Of a stretch of DNA of 64,000 nucleotides, positions 15,021 to 24,900 are shown piece by piece (position 1 is the stretch's first letter; each line of letters opens with the position of its first letter). Origin of the DNA: an uncultured Clostridium sp. Its GTDB lineage: Bacteria; Bacillota; Clostridia; Lachnospirales; Lachnospiraceae. Both the position numbers and the translations under genes were made by a program. Location of the stretch: positions 35,065 through 99,064 of the forward strand of contig UQBG01000013.1 of NCBI GenBank assembly GCA_900539185.1. The letters are read 5' to 3'. The notes beneath the pieces are model-generated. The model did no database searches. It had not been told where the DNA came from and was given only the letters and a program-made list of their open reading frames with translations.

Positions 15021-17138
15021 TTAGCCCTTCTTTGCTGCCAGTACCTTATCCTGAACATTCTTTGGACACTTCTCATACTTCTCAAAGAACATTGAGTAGT
15101 TACCACGGCCCTGTGTAGATGAACGAAGTTCTGTTGAATAACCGAACATCTCAGCCAATGGAACGAATGCACGAACAATCTTACCACCGCCGATATCATC
15201 CATACTGTTGATCTGACCACGCTTAGCATTTAAGCTACCGATTACATCGCCCATGTATTCCTCAGGCATAGTAACCTCAACCTTCATGATAGGCTCCAGT
15301 AATACTGCATCACCCTTTGCCATAGCATCCTTGAATGCCATAGAACCAGCGATGTGGAATGCCATTTCTGAAGAATCGACTTCATGGTAAGAACCATCGT
15401 ATACATCAGCCTTAACACCCAGTACCGGGAATCCGCCAAGGATACCGGCCTTAGCTGCCTCTTCGATACCTTCACCGATAGATGGGATGTATTCCTTCGG
15501 AATTGCACCACCGACAACGGAAGAAGTAAACTCGAATGTCTGCTCGCCGTTTGGATCCATAGGTGTAAAGTGTACCTTACAGTGACCATACTGACCACGA
15601 CCACCGGACTGCTTCGCATACTTGCTATCTACATCAACAGCCTTTGTAAATGTTTCCTTATATGCTACCTGTGGAGCACCTACGTTAGCCTCTACCTTAA
15701 ACTCACGAAGCAGACGGTCAACGATAACTTCCAAGTGTAACTCACCCATACCGGCGATAATGGTCTGACCTGTCTCTGCATCCGTATGAGCTCTGAATGT
15801 AGGATCCTCTTCAGCCAGCTTTGCTAAAGCTTCACCCATCTTACCCTGATCATTCTTTGTCTTAGGCTCAATAGCCAGCTCGATAACCGGCTCTGGGAAT
15901 TCCATAGACTCCAGAATTACAGGATGCTGTTCATCACAGATGGTATCACCGGTTGTTGTAAGCTTGAAGCCTACTGCTGCAGCGATATCACCGGAATATA
16001 CCTTTTCGATCTCCTGACGCTTGTTCGCATGCATCTGAACGATACGTCCAACACGCTCCTTCTTACCCTTGGTTGCATTCAGGACATAAGATCCTGAATT
16101 CAGTGTACCAGAGTATACACGGAAGAATGCTAACTTACCAACGAATGGGTCAGCCATGATCTTGAATGCCAGTGCTGCGAATGGTTCATCATCAGATGAA
16201 TGACGAACAACCTCGTTACCATCCTCATCTACACCAGTGATATCCGGGATATCTGTAGGTGCAGGCATGAACTCGATAACACCGTCCAGCATCTTCTGAA
16301 CACCCTTGTTCTTATATGCAGAACCACAATATACAGGAACTGCTTCACATGCGATGGTCCCCTTACGAAGTACAGCCTTCATCTCATCAACGGTAGGCTC
16401 TTCCCCTTCCAGGTACTTCTCCATAAGATCATCATCTAACTCACAAATCTTCTCTACCAGATTCTCATGCCACTTGTCAGCTAACTCCTTCAAGTCAGCA
16501 GGAATCTCTGTAATCTCGATATCTTCGCCCTTATCATCCTTGTAATAATAAGCATCCATCTCGAACAGGTCGATCAAACCAACGAAGTCATCTTCCTGAC
16601 CGATAGGAATCTGTACAGGAATCGCATTCTTACCCAGACGATCAATGATTGTCTGAACAGAATAGAAGAAGTCTGCACCCATTTTATCCATCTTATTGAT
16701 GAATGCCATACGAGGTACGTTGTAGGTATCAGCCTGACGCCATACATTCTCTGACTGTGGCTCAACACCGGCCTTGGCATCAAACACACCAACAGCTCCG
16801 TCCAATACACGAAGGGAACGCTCTACCTCTACAGTAAAGTCAACGTGTCCTGGAGTATCGATAATGTTGATACGATGCTCTAATGCACCTGGCTTCTTCT
16901 TATGATGATCCTCTAAGGTCCAGTGACAGGTTGTAGCTGCAGAAGTGATTGTTATACCTCTTTCCTGCTCCTGCTCCATCCAGTCCATGGTAGCTGTACC
17001 TTCATGAGTATCACCAATCTTATAATTAACACCGGTATAATATAACACACGCTCGGTCAGAGTTGTCTTACCAGCATCTATATGTGCCATAATACCGATA
17101 TTTCTGGTTCTCTCCAATGGATATTCTCTTCCACTCAA
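15021..17138 (-). CDS. fusA: Elongation factor G
   Basis: EF-G, 705 residues, the translocase GTPase that moves tRNA and mRNA after peptide bond formation. Seen motifs: AHIDAGKTT, RGITITSAATT, IDTPGHVDFT, NKMDKMGADF, and the domain IV segment SGGRGQYGHCK. The start is a TTG at 17138 preceded by TTAAGGAGGAAAATACC; no alternative ATG lies near the conserved N terminus, so the TTG start is well supported. It lies 43 bases downstream of rpsG and is part of the str operon. Confidence 0.98.
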   Translation of the reverse strand: MSGREYPLERTRNIGIMAHIDAGKTTLTERVLYYTGVNYKIGDTHEGTATMDWMEQEQERGITITSAATTCHWTLEDHHKKKPGALEHRINIIDTPGHVDFTVEVERSLRVLDGAVGVFDAKAGVEPQSENVWRQADTYNVPRMAFINKMDKMGADFFYSVQTIIDRLGKNAIPVQIPIGQEDDFVGLIDLFEMDAYYYKDDKGEDIEITEIPADLKELADKWHENLVEKICELDDDLMEKYLEGEEPTVDEMKAVLRKGTIACEAVPVYCGSAYKNKGVQKMLDGVIEFMPAPTDIPDITGVDEDGNEVVRHSSDDEPFAALAFKIMADPFVGKLAFFRVYSGTLNSGSYVLNATKGKKERVGRIVQMHANKRQEIEKVYSGDIAAAVGFKLTTTGDTICDEQHPVILESMEFPEPVIELAIEPKTKNDQGKMGEALAKLAEEDPTFRAHTDAETGQTIIAGMGELHLEVIVDRLLREFKVEANVGAPQVAYKETFTKAVDVDSKYAKQSGGRGQYGHCKVHFTPMDPNGEQTFEFTSSVVGGAIPKEYIPSIGEGIEEAAKAGILGGFPVLGVKADVYDGSYHEVDSSEMAFHIAGSMAFKDAMAKGDAVLLEPIMKVEVTMPEEYMGDVIGSLNAKRGQINSMDDIGGGKIVRAFVPLAEMFGYSTELRSSTQGRGNYSMFFEKYEKCPKNVQDKVLAAKKG

Positions 17139-17181
17139 GGTATTTTCCTCCTTAATTTTTTAAGTGCACAAAATCCAACGA

Positions 17182-17652
17182 CTAGAATCTGTAATGTGCA
17201 AAAGCCTTGTTTGCTTCTGCCATCTTGTGCATATCTTCCTTCTTCTTAACAGATGCACCTGTATTGTTGGCTGCATCCAGAATCTCCTTTGCAAGTCTCT
17301 CTTCCATAGTCTTCTCACTTCTTGCACGAGAGTAAGTAGTGATCCAACGGAGACCTAATGCCTGACGTCTGTCAGGGCGAACTTCGATAGGTACCTGATA
17401 GGTAGCACCACCGATACGTCTTGCCTTTACCTCAAGTAATGGCATAATGTTGTTCATTGCTTCATTGAATACTTCCAAAGCATCCTTACCGGTTTCCTCA
17501 GCAACACGGTCAAATGCACCGTAAACGATCTTCTGGGCAACACCCTTCTTACCGTCTAACATGATGTTATTGATCAGCTTAGTAACCACTTTATCCTTGT
17601 AAATAGGATCTGGAAGTACATCTCTTTTCTGAATATGTCCTTTACGTGGCAC
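17182..17652 (-). CDS. rpsG: 30S ribosomal protein S7
   Basis: S7, 156 residues, full length, the primary binder of the 3' domain of 16S rRNA. Recognised by MPRKGHIQKRDVLPDPIY, KLINNIMLDGKKG, and RRIGGATYQVPIEVRPDRRQ. The start is GTG at 17652 after TTAAGGAGGGAAGAACC. In many bacteria S7 represses its own operon by binding the rpsL-rpsG intercistronic RNA. Here that gap is 176 bases and holds a short ACCCG/CGGGT stem near 17715-17731, but no clear 16S-like mimic could be assigned by eye. Confidence 0.98.
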   Translation of the reverse strand: MPRKGHIQKRDVLPDPIYKDKVVTKLINNIMLDGKKGVAQKIVYGAFDRVAEETGKDALEVFNEAMNNIMPLLEVKARRIGGATYQVPIEVRPDRRQALGLRWITTYSRARSEKTMEERLAKEILDAANNTGASVKKKEDMHKMAEANKAFAHYRF

Positions 17653-17828
17653 GGTTCTTCCCTCCTTAAAAAATATTGAAAGCTAATAATATTATTTAGC
17701 TTAAAGGTACTCACACCCGGTTACTACGGGTATGTTCGTGCGGATTATGCTTACATTTTATCTATATAGGAAAAACATAGCCTACTCCAGCACTATTAAA
17801 TTTTAGACACTACATTAGTCCTGACGGT

Positions 17829-18248
17829 CTATTTAGCATCCTTAGGTCTCTTAGCACCATACTTAGAACGAGCCTGACGTCTCTTAGCAACGCCTGCTGT
17901 ATCCAAAGTACCACGAATGATATGATATCTGGTACCTGGAAGGTCCTTTACTCTACCACCACGGATCAGAACAACGCTGTGCTCCTGAAGGTTATGACCT
18001 TCTCCCGGGATATAGCTGGTAACTTCGATTCCGTTAGAAAGACGAACTCTGGCGATCTTACGAAGAGCAGAGTTAGGCTTCTTAGGAGTAGCTGTCTTAA
18101 CAGCGGTACAAACTCCTCTCTTCTGTGGAGCAGAAGTATCTGTAGGCTTCTTCTTTAATGAGTTGTAACCCTTCTGAAGAGCTGGTGCAGTAGACTTTGC
18201 TTCAACAGTCTGTCTTCCCTTTCTAACTAACTGGTTAAATGTTGGCAT
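17829..18248 (-). CDS. rpsL: 30S ribosomal protein S12
   Basis: S12, 139 residues from ATG 18248, which sits after CACAGGAGGTGAAAAAC; a GTG three codons upstream lies in the ribosome binding site and is rejected. It forms part of the decoding centre. TPKKPNSALRK and PGEGHNLQEHS, the two loops in which streptomycin-resistance changes occur, are present with the usual lysines, so the sequence looks wild type (streptomycin-sensitive form). First gene of the str operon, directly behind the consensus promoter and leader hairpin. Confidence 0.98.
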   Translation of the reverse strand: MPTFNQLVRKGRQTVEAKSTAPALQKGYNSLKKKPTDTSAPQKRGVCTAVKTATPKKPNSALRKIARVRLSNGIEVTSYIPGEGHNLQEHSVVLIRGGRVKDLPGTRYHIIRGTLDTAGVAKRRQARSKYGAKRPKDAK

Positions 18249-18299
18249 GTTTTTCACCTCCTGTGATTATAATAGTATAGCCGCATTTTGCGAACTTTA

Positions 18300-18330
18300 A
18301 AAGCACGCGCAACCTAATTACGCATGCTTT
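18300..18330 (-). promoter_or_regulatory. 5'-terminal stem-loop of the str operon mRNA
   Basis: AAAGCACGCG (18300-18309) pairs with CGCATGCTTT (18321-18330), one mismatch, 11-base loop; on the minus strand it is followed by TTTTAAAG. The predicted +1 (about 18327) falls inside the first arm, so the transcript would begin with the stem. It could be an attenuator, a stability clamp, or the remains of a terminator for the upstream genes. Confidence 0.55.
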
Positions 18331-18333
18331 ATC

Positions 18334-18362
18334 ATTATATCTATGTAATTTTCTCCTGTCAA
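18334..18362 (-). promoter_or_regulatory. Perfect consensus promoter of the str operon
   Basis: TTGACA (18357-18362), exactly 17 bases, TATAAT (18334-18339) on the minus strand, about 85-115 bases ahead of rpsL. A full consensus match fits the high expression of this operon. Confidence 0.9.
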
Positions 18363-18413
18363 GCACTATTCCATAACTTTTCGGTGCTTTTGCGTGCTTT
18401 TATATAGCGGTTT

Positions 18414-18902
18414 TTAGATTCCAAACATTTCCCTGCACAGCTTCCGCCCGGAATCCGTACGAAAGATCGTCTTATAGGCATGTGCAACCGCTTCCTTTGA
18501 AGCACCATCCTCGTGCAGATTCACCAGAAAATCCGCCTCCACCAGAATCTGGTAGTCCTTTCCATCCATATCCGTATAGGTATGATGATGACCGACCAGA
18601 TAACAGACCCGCTTTACAACCGCACCTTCACAGCCCAGATTCAGCAACAGCTCCTTTGCCTCATCCGGTCCCAGCTCCTCCTGGTGCTTTCCGTTGCAGT
18701 CTCCATACAGCTCCTCGGACTTTCGAATCCCGATATCATGTACATAGGCTGCTATCTCCAGTATATAGAGTTCCTCCCCGGACAGCCCTTCCAGCTCTCC
18801 GATCAGCTTTGCAAAGGCATGAACCTTCACAAAATGCTGGATTCTGGCAGAATCCCCGCAATCATACTTTACCATTGACAAAAATACATCATTCAGCTTC
18901 AT
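18414..18902 (-). CDS. HD-domain metal-dependent phosphohydrolase
   Basis: A 162-residue single-domain HD protein. H24 and further ligands appear in IQHFVKVHAFAKLIG, the HD pair in AAYVHDIGIRKSEE, then HHHTYTDMDGKDYQILVEADFLVN with the closing aspartate. It resembles the small HD proteins of unknown substrate found across Firmicutes (predicted nucleotide phosphohydrolases). ATG 18902 follows AACAGGAGCAGGGAAACAT. It comes 17 bases after the HAD gene and is the last gene of the mfd-prsA-HAD run; no separate promoter is evident. Confidence 0.85.
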   Translation of the reverse strand: MKLNDVFLSMVKYDCGDSARIQHFVKVHAFAKLIGELEGLSGEELYILEIAAYVHDIGIRKSEELYGDCNGKHQEELGPDEAKELLLNLGCEGAVVKRVCYLVGHHHTYTDMDGKDYQILVEADFLVNLHEDGASKEAVAHAYKTIFRTDSGRKLCREMFGI

Positions 18903-18919
18903 ATGTTTCCCTGCTCCTG

Positions 18920-19729
18920 TTATATCATCACATACTTCTCGATTACCGGAACCAGACCATCCTCATCATTGGATCCGGTGATCACATCAGCTGCTTCCTT
19001 CACTACATCCTTCGCATTCGCCATCGCTACGCCCACACCGGCATATCGGATCATCGAGATATCATTATAGCCATCCCCACAACAGATGACATCTTCCTTC
19101 CTTATTCCCAACTGCTGAACCAGACGATCCAGTGATGCTGCCTTATCGATATTCTGTGCCATAATCTCCAGGAAGAAGTCCTCCGACTTGAAAATACTCA
19201 GCTTGTCTCCCAGGCTTGCCAGAAGTTCATCCTCACACTGCTTAATATCCTTCGGATCTCCCGAAAACAGACACTTGTTAATCGGAAATGTCACATAACT
19301 CGGAAAATCTTTCACCTGACGAATTGTCAGATGATTGATTCTGGCCTCAAACTCCGCGTATTCATTAACGCTAGTTGCAGAAATCGCCCACTGATCCTGA
19401 TAGGTAAAGAGACTAAGCCCATACTTAACAGCTGCATTGTACAGTTCCCGCAGATACTGATGCTCCAACGTCTGCTGGAACACGACTTCTCCCGTCCTGC
19501 AGTCTATGATTCTTGCTCCGTTAAATGCCAATATATAGCCGCCATAGCTTTTCAGCTCTAACAGCTCTGCAATCTGACGAATCCCTTCTGTCGGCCGACC
19601 GGATGCCAGTGCTACGATATGCCCTGCCTGCTGCATCTTCATGATGGCTTCCCTTGTCTTCGGACTTACTTCCTTCTGTGAGTTCGTCAGGGTTCCGTCC
19701 AGATCCAGAACCAGTATTTTCTTAGCCAT
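18920..19729 (-). CDS. Cof-type HAD-superfamily phosphatase
   Basis: A 269-residue class IIB (Cof) HAD hydrolase. Motif 1 is VLDLDGTLTNS with D9 and D11, motif 2 LASGRPTEGI, the conserved lysine in KAASLDRL, and motif 4 CCGDGYNDISMIRYAG. The middle (about 90-190) is the cap domain that sets the substrate. Family members dephosphorylate sugar phosphates, nucleotides or flavin precursors; nothing here picks one. ATG 19729 follows AAAGGAGAAACAC. Between the prsA-like and HD genes. Confidence 0.92.
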   Translation of the reverse strand: MAKKILVLDLDGTLTNSQKEVSPKTREAIMKMQQAGHIVALASGRPTEGIRQIAELLELKSYGGYILAFNGARIIDCRTGEVVFQQTLEHQYLRELYNAAVKYGLSLFTYQDQWAISATSVNEYAEFEARINHLTIRQVKDFPSYVTFPINKCLFSGDPKDIKQCEDELLASLGDKLSIFKSEDFFLEIMAQNIDKAASLDRLVQQLGIRKEDVICCGDGYNDISMIRYAGVGVAMANAKDVVKEAADVITGSNDEDGLVPVIEKYVMI

Positions 19730-19805
19730 GTGTTTCTCCTTTATTCCGTCTGTTATCTTGCTTCTTCTCTATCACTCTGTTTGTTCTTTGCTGCTTTATC
19801 GGTTG

Positions 19806-20867
19806 CTATTCGGTCGGTTCCTCCGTACTCGTGTTCTGCACGGTAAAATGAATCCGATTCCATGCATCTTCGTCCACGTTTTTCGAGAACTTCCAAGAGC
19901 TGTCCACTTCCTTCAGATAATCTGCATATACGTTAGCAAAATACTCCTTCTTCATTTCAGATTCCAGCTCAGCCTTCTTCGTCTGTGTCGCCTCTGCATC
20001 CGTAATCGCTATCATCTGGAATACATGATAGCCATATTCACTTTCCACCACACCCAGATAGTCTCCATCCTTCAGTGCGTAGATTTGGTCTGCCAGTTCC
20101 TGTCCGTACTGATCAACATATTCATCATAAGACATGGTATAGAAGTTCGAGTTTGTACAGCCATACTCATAGGCTGCTGTCTCTATATTCAAAGGATCCT
20201 CTTCGCTGACAATGCGGTCATAGGCCTCCTTTGCCGTATTATACTGTGTTGCCTTCTCTTCTTCCGTCAGTGCCACAAAATTCTCTTCCCCCTGCTCCAG
20301 ATACGTCGGAAAATACAGATCATAAACCTTCGTCTGCCGGCACTGCTCATCGGATACTTCTACATTCCCCTGCTGCATGATCCGGTCATAAACCTTTGAT
20401 GCAATGGCGTTTTCCTGATAAACCTTCTCTGCCACCTCCTGTGTGACTCCGGTTTCCTCTTTATCTGCATCTGTCAGACCTGCCATGAAGTCTTCCGCAC
20501 GCTTTTTTATCTGTTCTGTTTCATCCTGTGTCAAAGCCACACCAAAGGAATCCGCCTTCGTTACCAGCACCTTAACCTGCATGATCTCTTCGATCATATC
20601 TTCTTTTGTAATCGTTTCTACTGTCTGCGTATCTCCGTCTTCATTCTGCAGTTCCACTGCCCAGATTCCGCTTCCGTAGTTCTTCTCATACTCCTGCTGA
20701 ATCGTCTTTGCATACACCCAGACTTCATTCAGGTAGACCGACTCATCTCCAACCGTAAATACTTCCACCTTCTGAGAGTCTCCATCTGCTGCATTTTGTC
20801 CACAGCCGGTGCATGCCAGCACACCTGCTATGACCAGCATCAGTCCCCATTTTTTTATACCTCGCAT
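19806..20867 (-). CDS. PrsA/SurA-like foldase lipoprotein (second copy)
   Basis: A 353-residue secreted lipoprotein. The N terminus has RGIKKWGLMLVIAGVL then ACTGCG, a signal peptide with a lipobox-like cysteine (VLAC or CTGC). The middle is helical, with a SurA-N-like segment, and the C-terminal part (about 190-310) resembles a divergent parvulin (PpiC) domain, ending in EYGYHVFQM, the typical last strand. PrsA-type proteins help exported proteins fold on the outer face of the membrane. Many catalytic parvulin residues are not evident, so it may be a chaperone rather than an isomerase. It lies 60 bases downstream of a related gene, with which it shares layout but only modest identity. Confidence 0.75.
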   Translation of the reverse strand: MRGIKKWGLMLVIAGVLACTGCGQNAADGDSQKVEVFTVGDESVYLNEVWVYAKTIQQEYEKNYGSGIWAVELQNEDGDTQTVETITKEDMIEEIMQVKVLVTKADSFGVALTQDETEQIKKRAEDFMAGLTDADKEETGVTQEVAEKVYQENAIASKVYDRIMQQGNVEVSDEQCRQTKVYDLYFPTYLEQGEENFVALTEEEKATQYNTAKEAYDRIVSEEDPLNIETAAYEYGCTNSNFYTMSYDEYVDQYGQELADQIYALKDGDYLGVVESEYGYHVFQMIAITDAEATQTKKAELESEMKKEYFANVYADYLKEVDSSWKFSKNVDEDAWNRIHFTVQNTSTEEPTE

Positions 20868-20927
20868 ATACAGCCTCCGTCTCCTGCTCCTCTTAGCTTT
20901 CCGTCGCCCATTTTTAACAAATCGTCT

Positions 20928-21953
20928 TTATAAGAATTCCTGCAGCGAAAATGCATTCCATACATCAGTTTCTACATCATCATCGGAAATCGGAAATGCA
21001 TCAAACCACTCCTGCTCCTGATTTTTAACGGCCTCCTGCGTTGCAGAATTCTGATAGTATGAGTTCACGCTGTCGGTATAGTCCTGATCCTCTGATGCTA
21101 CCACCTTAACGATCGTATAACCATACTCATTTTCGATCACATCGCTGATTTCACCATCCGACAGACCGTAGGTCTCCTTTATGCTGTCTGATGTTGCATG
21201 TGTGGTTCCGGAAGTAGCCGCCAGATCATACTCTGCGATCAGATCATCCAGATCCTCCCCATCCTTCAGTCTTGCCAGTGCCTCTTCTGCCTGTGCTTTC
21301 TTCTGTGCCTGTTCATCCTCAGATAGATACTCATAATTGCCATCTGCATCTGTTATCGCATTTCCACTCTCGTCGATCTTAACCCGCAGAAACACCAGCT
21401 TCTCAATCGTACCGTAGCTTACCGTCTCTGTCTGTTCCACATTGGAGGCCAACTGAGACTCCAGCTTACGAATCATATAAATCTGTGTAAATACATGTGT
21501 CAGAAGGTCCTTATCCAGACCGAACTTCGCCTGCTTGTCCTTATCATAATTCTCCATGAACTTGTCTGCCTCTGAGTCTACCTCTGCCATCTCATCGTCT
21601 GTCAGGCTGATTCCTTCCTCGACTGCTTTCAGATACAGGATCTTAGACTGCCGGATCTGCTTCAACAGCTGTGCCTTATATGCTTCATCCATGGTCGGAT
21701 ACTGTTCGCTGAAATATGTACTCAGATCCGTACCGTCTGCTACACCCATGGAGGACAGAAATGCAAGTGCATAGTAGTTCACTTCATTTAAGTATACCTC
21801 ATCATCTCCCACCTTCATGACCAGCACATCTGCCGGATCCTTTCCATTGCTGGCTGCCTGCGTACTTCCCTGTTCTTCTTTACCACAGCCTGCCAGTAAC
21901 GTTGTGGCACATAAAACAACCATCATTATGATACTTACCAGTTTCTTTTTCAT
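20928..21953 (-). CDS. PrsA/SurA-like foldase lipoprotein (first copy)
   Basis: A 341-residue lipoprotein: KKKLVSIIMMVVLCATT then LLAGC, a textbook lipobox with the lipidated cysteine at residue 22. After a helical arm domain, the C-terminal region (about 180-310) has a parvulin-like part with AEEALARLKDGEDLDDLIAEY and ENEYGYTIVKVV. The predicted job is folding of exported proteins at the membrane surface. The start ATG 21953 has AAAAAGGAGTACAGGG upstream. It follows mfd by 44 bases, the common order mfd-prsA in Clostridia. Confidence 0.8.
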   Translation of the reverse strand: MKKKLVSIIMMVVLCATTLLAGCGKEEQGSTQAASNGKDPADVLVMKVGDDEVYLNEVNYYALAFLSSMGVADGTDLSTYFSEQYPTMDEAYKAQLLKQIRQSKILYLKAVEEGISLTDDEMAEVDSEADKFMENYDKDKQAKFGLDKDLLTHVFTQIYMIRKLESQLASNVEQTETVSYGTIEKLVFLRVKIDESGNAITDADGNYEYLSEDEQAQKKAQAEEALARLKDGEDLDDLIAEYDLAATSGTTHATSDSIKETYGLSDGEISDVIENEYGYTIVKVVASEDQDYTDSVNSYYQNSATQEAVKNQEQEWFDAFPISDDDVETDVWNAFSLQEFL

Positions 21954-21997
21954 CCCTGTACTCCTTTTTCACATTTGATTCTATACTACCACTTCTT

Positions 21998-24900
21998 CTA
22001 GCGGTCTATCAATAGATGAATCTCATTTATCACACTTTCGACACAATTCAGCGTTTCCTTGCGGTTCATCGGCTGTGTCCGCAGAATAAACGCCGGTGCC
22101 TTCGTCAGATCCATCCGCATCCTTCCGTTATACTGCTTCATAAATGTATCGATCTTTTCCGTATTCACCTTTGCCTTTGGATACATGATAAAATGCAGTT
22201 CCTGTCCCTTTCGGGAAACCTCCGCAATATAAGCATCATGCGCTCTGCTCTTTACCATCGCAATTTCCAGCAGATTCTCAACGGCCGACGGCAGTTCTCC
22301 AAACCGGTCAATCAGTTCATCCTGCATATCCTCCAGAGCTTCCTGACTGTCAATGCCTGCGATCCGCTTATATAACTCCAGCTTTGTGAACTCATTCTTC
22401 ACGTAAGATGCCGGAATATATGCATCCATCGGCAGTTCGACCGTTGTCTCAAAGGATTCCTCTACGGCTTCCCCCTTCTGCTCCCGAATCGCATCATTCA
22501 GCATCTTGCAGTACAGGTCATATCCGACTGCCTCCATATGCCCGGACTGATCCTCACCCAGCAGATTGCCGGCTCCCCGGATCTCCAGATCCCGCAGTGC
22601 GATCCGATAGCCGGAACCCAGATCCGTAAACTCCCGGATGGCCTGCAGACGTTTCTCCGCCGTTTCCTTCAGCATCTTATCCTTGCGATACATCAGGAAT
22701 GCAGATGCCCGGCGGTTCGAACGTCCCACACGTCCCCGAAGCTGATAAAGCTGGGAAAGCCCGAAGTTCTCCGCATCCTGTATAATCATGGTATTTACAT
22801 TCGATATATCAAGTCCGGTCTCGATGATCGTGGTCGTAACCAGCACATCAATATCTCCATTAATGAACTGATACATGATCGTCTCCAGTTCCCGTTCCTT
22901 CATCTGTCCATGCGCATATGCAATCCTTGCCTCCGGCAAGAGTTCCTGCAGTCTGGATGTTACCAGATCGATATCATTCACACGGTTATATACATAGTAG
23001 ACCTGACCACCTCTTGCCAGCTCCCGGTTTACAGCCTCCCGTACCAGCTCCGGATTATACTCCATTACATAAGTCTGGATCGCCTGCCGGTCAACCGGTG
23101 GTTCCTCCAGCAGACTCATGCTTCGGATCCCGATCAGACTCATATGAAGCGTTCGCGGAATCGGTGTTGCCGTCAGTGTCAGTACGTCTACATCCTTCTT
23201 TATCTGCTTGATCTTCTCCTTATGTGCCACTCCAAACCGCTGTTCCTCATCGATTACCAGAAGTCCCAGATTCTTATAAACAATATCCTTGGATAACAGC
23301 CGATGGGTACCGATCACGATATCAACGGTACCATCCTTCAGTCCGGCCAGAATCTTCTTCTGCTCCGTCGGTGTGCAGAATCTGGATAGCATCTTCACCG
23401 TGACCGGATAGTTCTGCATGCGTTCCAGAAATGTAGCAAAATGCTGCTGTGCCAGAATCGTTGTCGGAACCAGATACGCTACCTGCTTTCCGTCCTGTAC
23501 TGCCTTAAACGCCGCCCGGATCGCTACCTCTGTCTTACCATAACCGACATCTCCGCAGATCAGGCGATCCATGATCCGATGGCTCTCCATATCTTCCTTC
23601 GTCTCTGCAATCGCCTTCATCTGATCCTCTGTCTCATCATATGGAAATGCCTCTTCAAACTCCTTCTGCCATACGGTATCCGGTGAATACGCATAACCCT
23701 CTCGTTCCTGACGCACAGCATACAGATTCACCAGTTCCTTTGCAATGCCTGCCACATGACCCTTTACCCGGTTCTTCGTTGCCTGCCATGCAGTACCGCC
23801 CAGCTTGTCAAGCTTCGGTCTGGCCCCTTCCTTACTGGAATACTTCTGTATCACATCCAACTGGGAGGCCAGGATATAAAGCTTGCTGTTATCCTTATAT
23901 TCGATCGTAATATAATCCTTTGCTACCTTGTCGACCTCGATCTTCTCGATGCCCCGGTAGATCCCGATTCCATGGTTCTCATGAACCACATAATCCCCTA
24001 CGGACAGATCATCAAAGCTATGAATCTTCTCCCCACTGTACTTTGGTTTTATCCGTTTGTGCTTCTTCTGTTCACCGGTCTGGAAGATATCGCTTTCACT
24101 CACTACCACCAGCTTCTGTTCCGGGAACTCAAAGCCCTTTGCCAGACGTCCGGCTGCCACCATGACCTCAGACGCCCGAAGCTGCCGTTCCATATCCTCA
24201 CTATAAAATGCAGATATTTCATAGTCCTCCAGCTCTGCGGTGATCCGCTTTGCTCTCGTTGCGGAGCTGCATAAAAGAACGATCGAATACCCCTTCTTCT
24301 TCCATGTTTCTACATTCTTTATCAGCAGATCAAAATGATTGTTATAAGACTGGACGGTTTTCGTCTCCCAGAAAACCGATCGTTCCACCTTCCAGTCCGG
24401 CAGCTCCTGCTGCAGTGCCATACACAGCAAAGCAGACCGCTGCTCCAGGTTGTGCTGTACCTCCGCCACACTGTAGAGCAGCTCCGCCTGTCCCGGCAGG
24501 ATATACCCTCCCTCCAGACGGCTCTTCATGTTCTCCCGGAACTCTGTCTCATATGCCTTCAGGCTTTCCTCTACCCGCTTCGGTTCATCCACAAACACAC
24601 CGGTATTCTCCGGAAAATAATCCAGAATCGATACCAGTGACGCATAAAAATATGGTAAATATCCATCGATTCCGATCGCCGTGTGCAACTCTGTCAGTTC
24701 CTCTTTCAATGCCTGCACTGCCCGGTTTAATCTGGCATATGCCTCTGTCTGAAATGCATCCTTCAGTGTCTTTGCAGTCTTTTTATGTTCTTTCTCGATC
24801 GCCTTCAGCCCTGCTGCGATCCGTTCGTCGGTCAGTACCGCCTCTGTCGCCGGATAGATTACCAGTGCCTTTACCTCCTCGATGGATCTCTGACTTTCTA

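Noticed and set aside
17653..17828. S7 autoregulatory RNA between rpsL and rpsG
   Set aside because: Only a 5-bp stem is visible; no convincing match to the 16S rRNA binding site could be drawn by eye.
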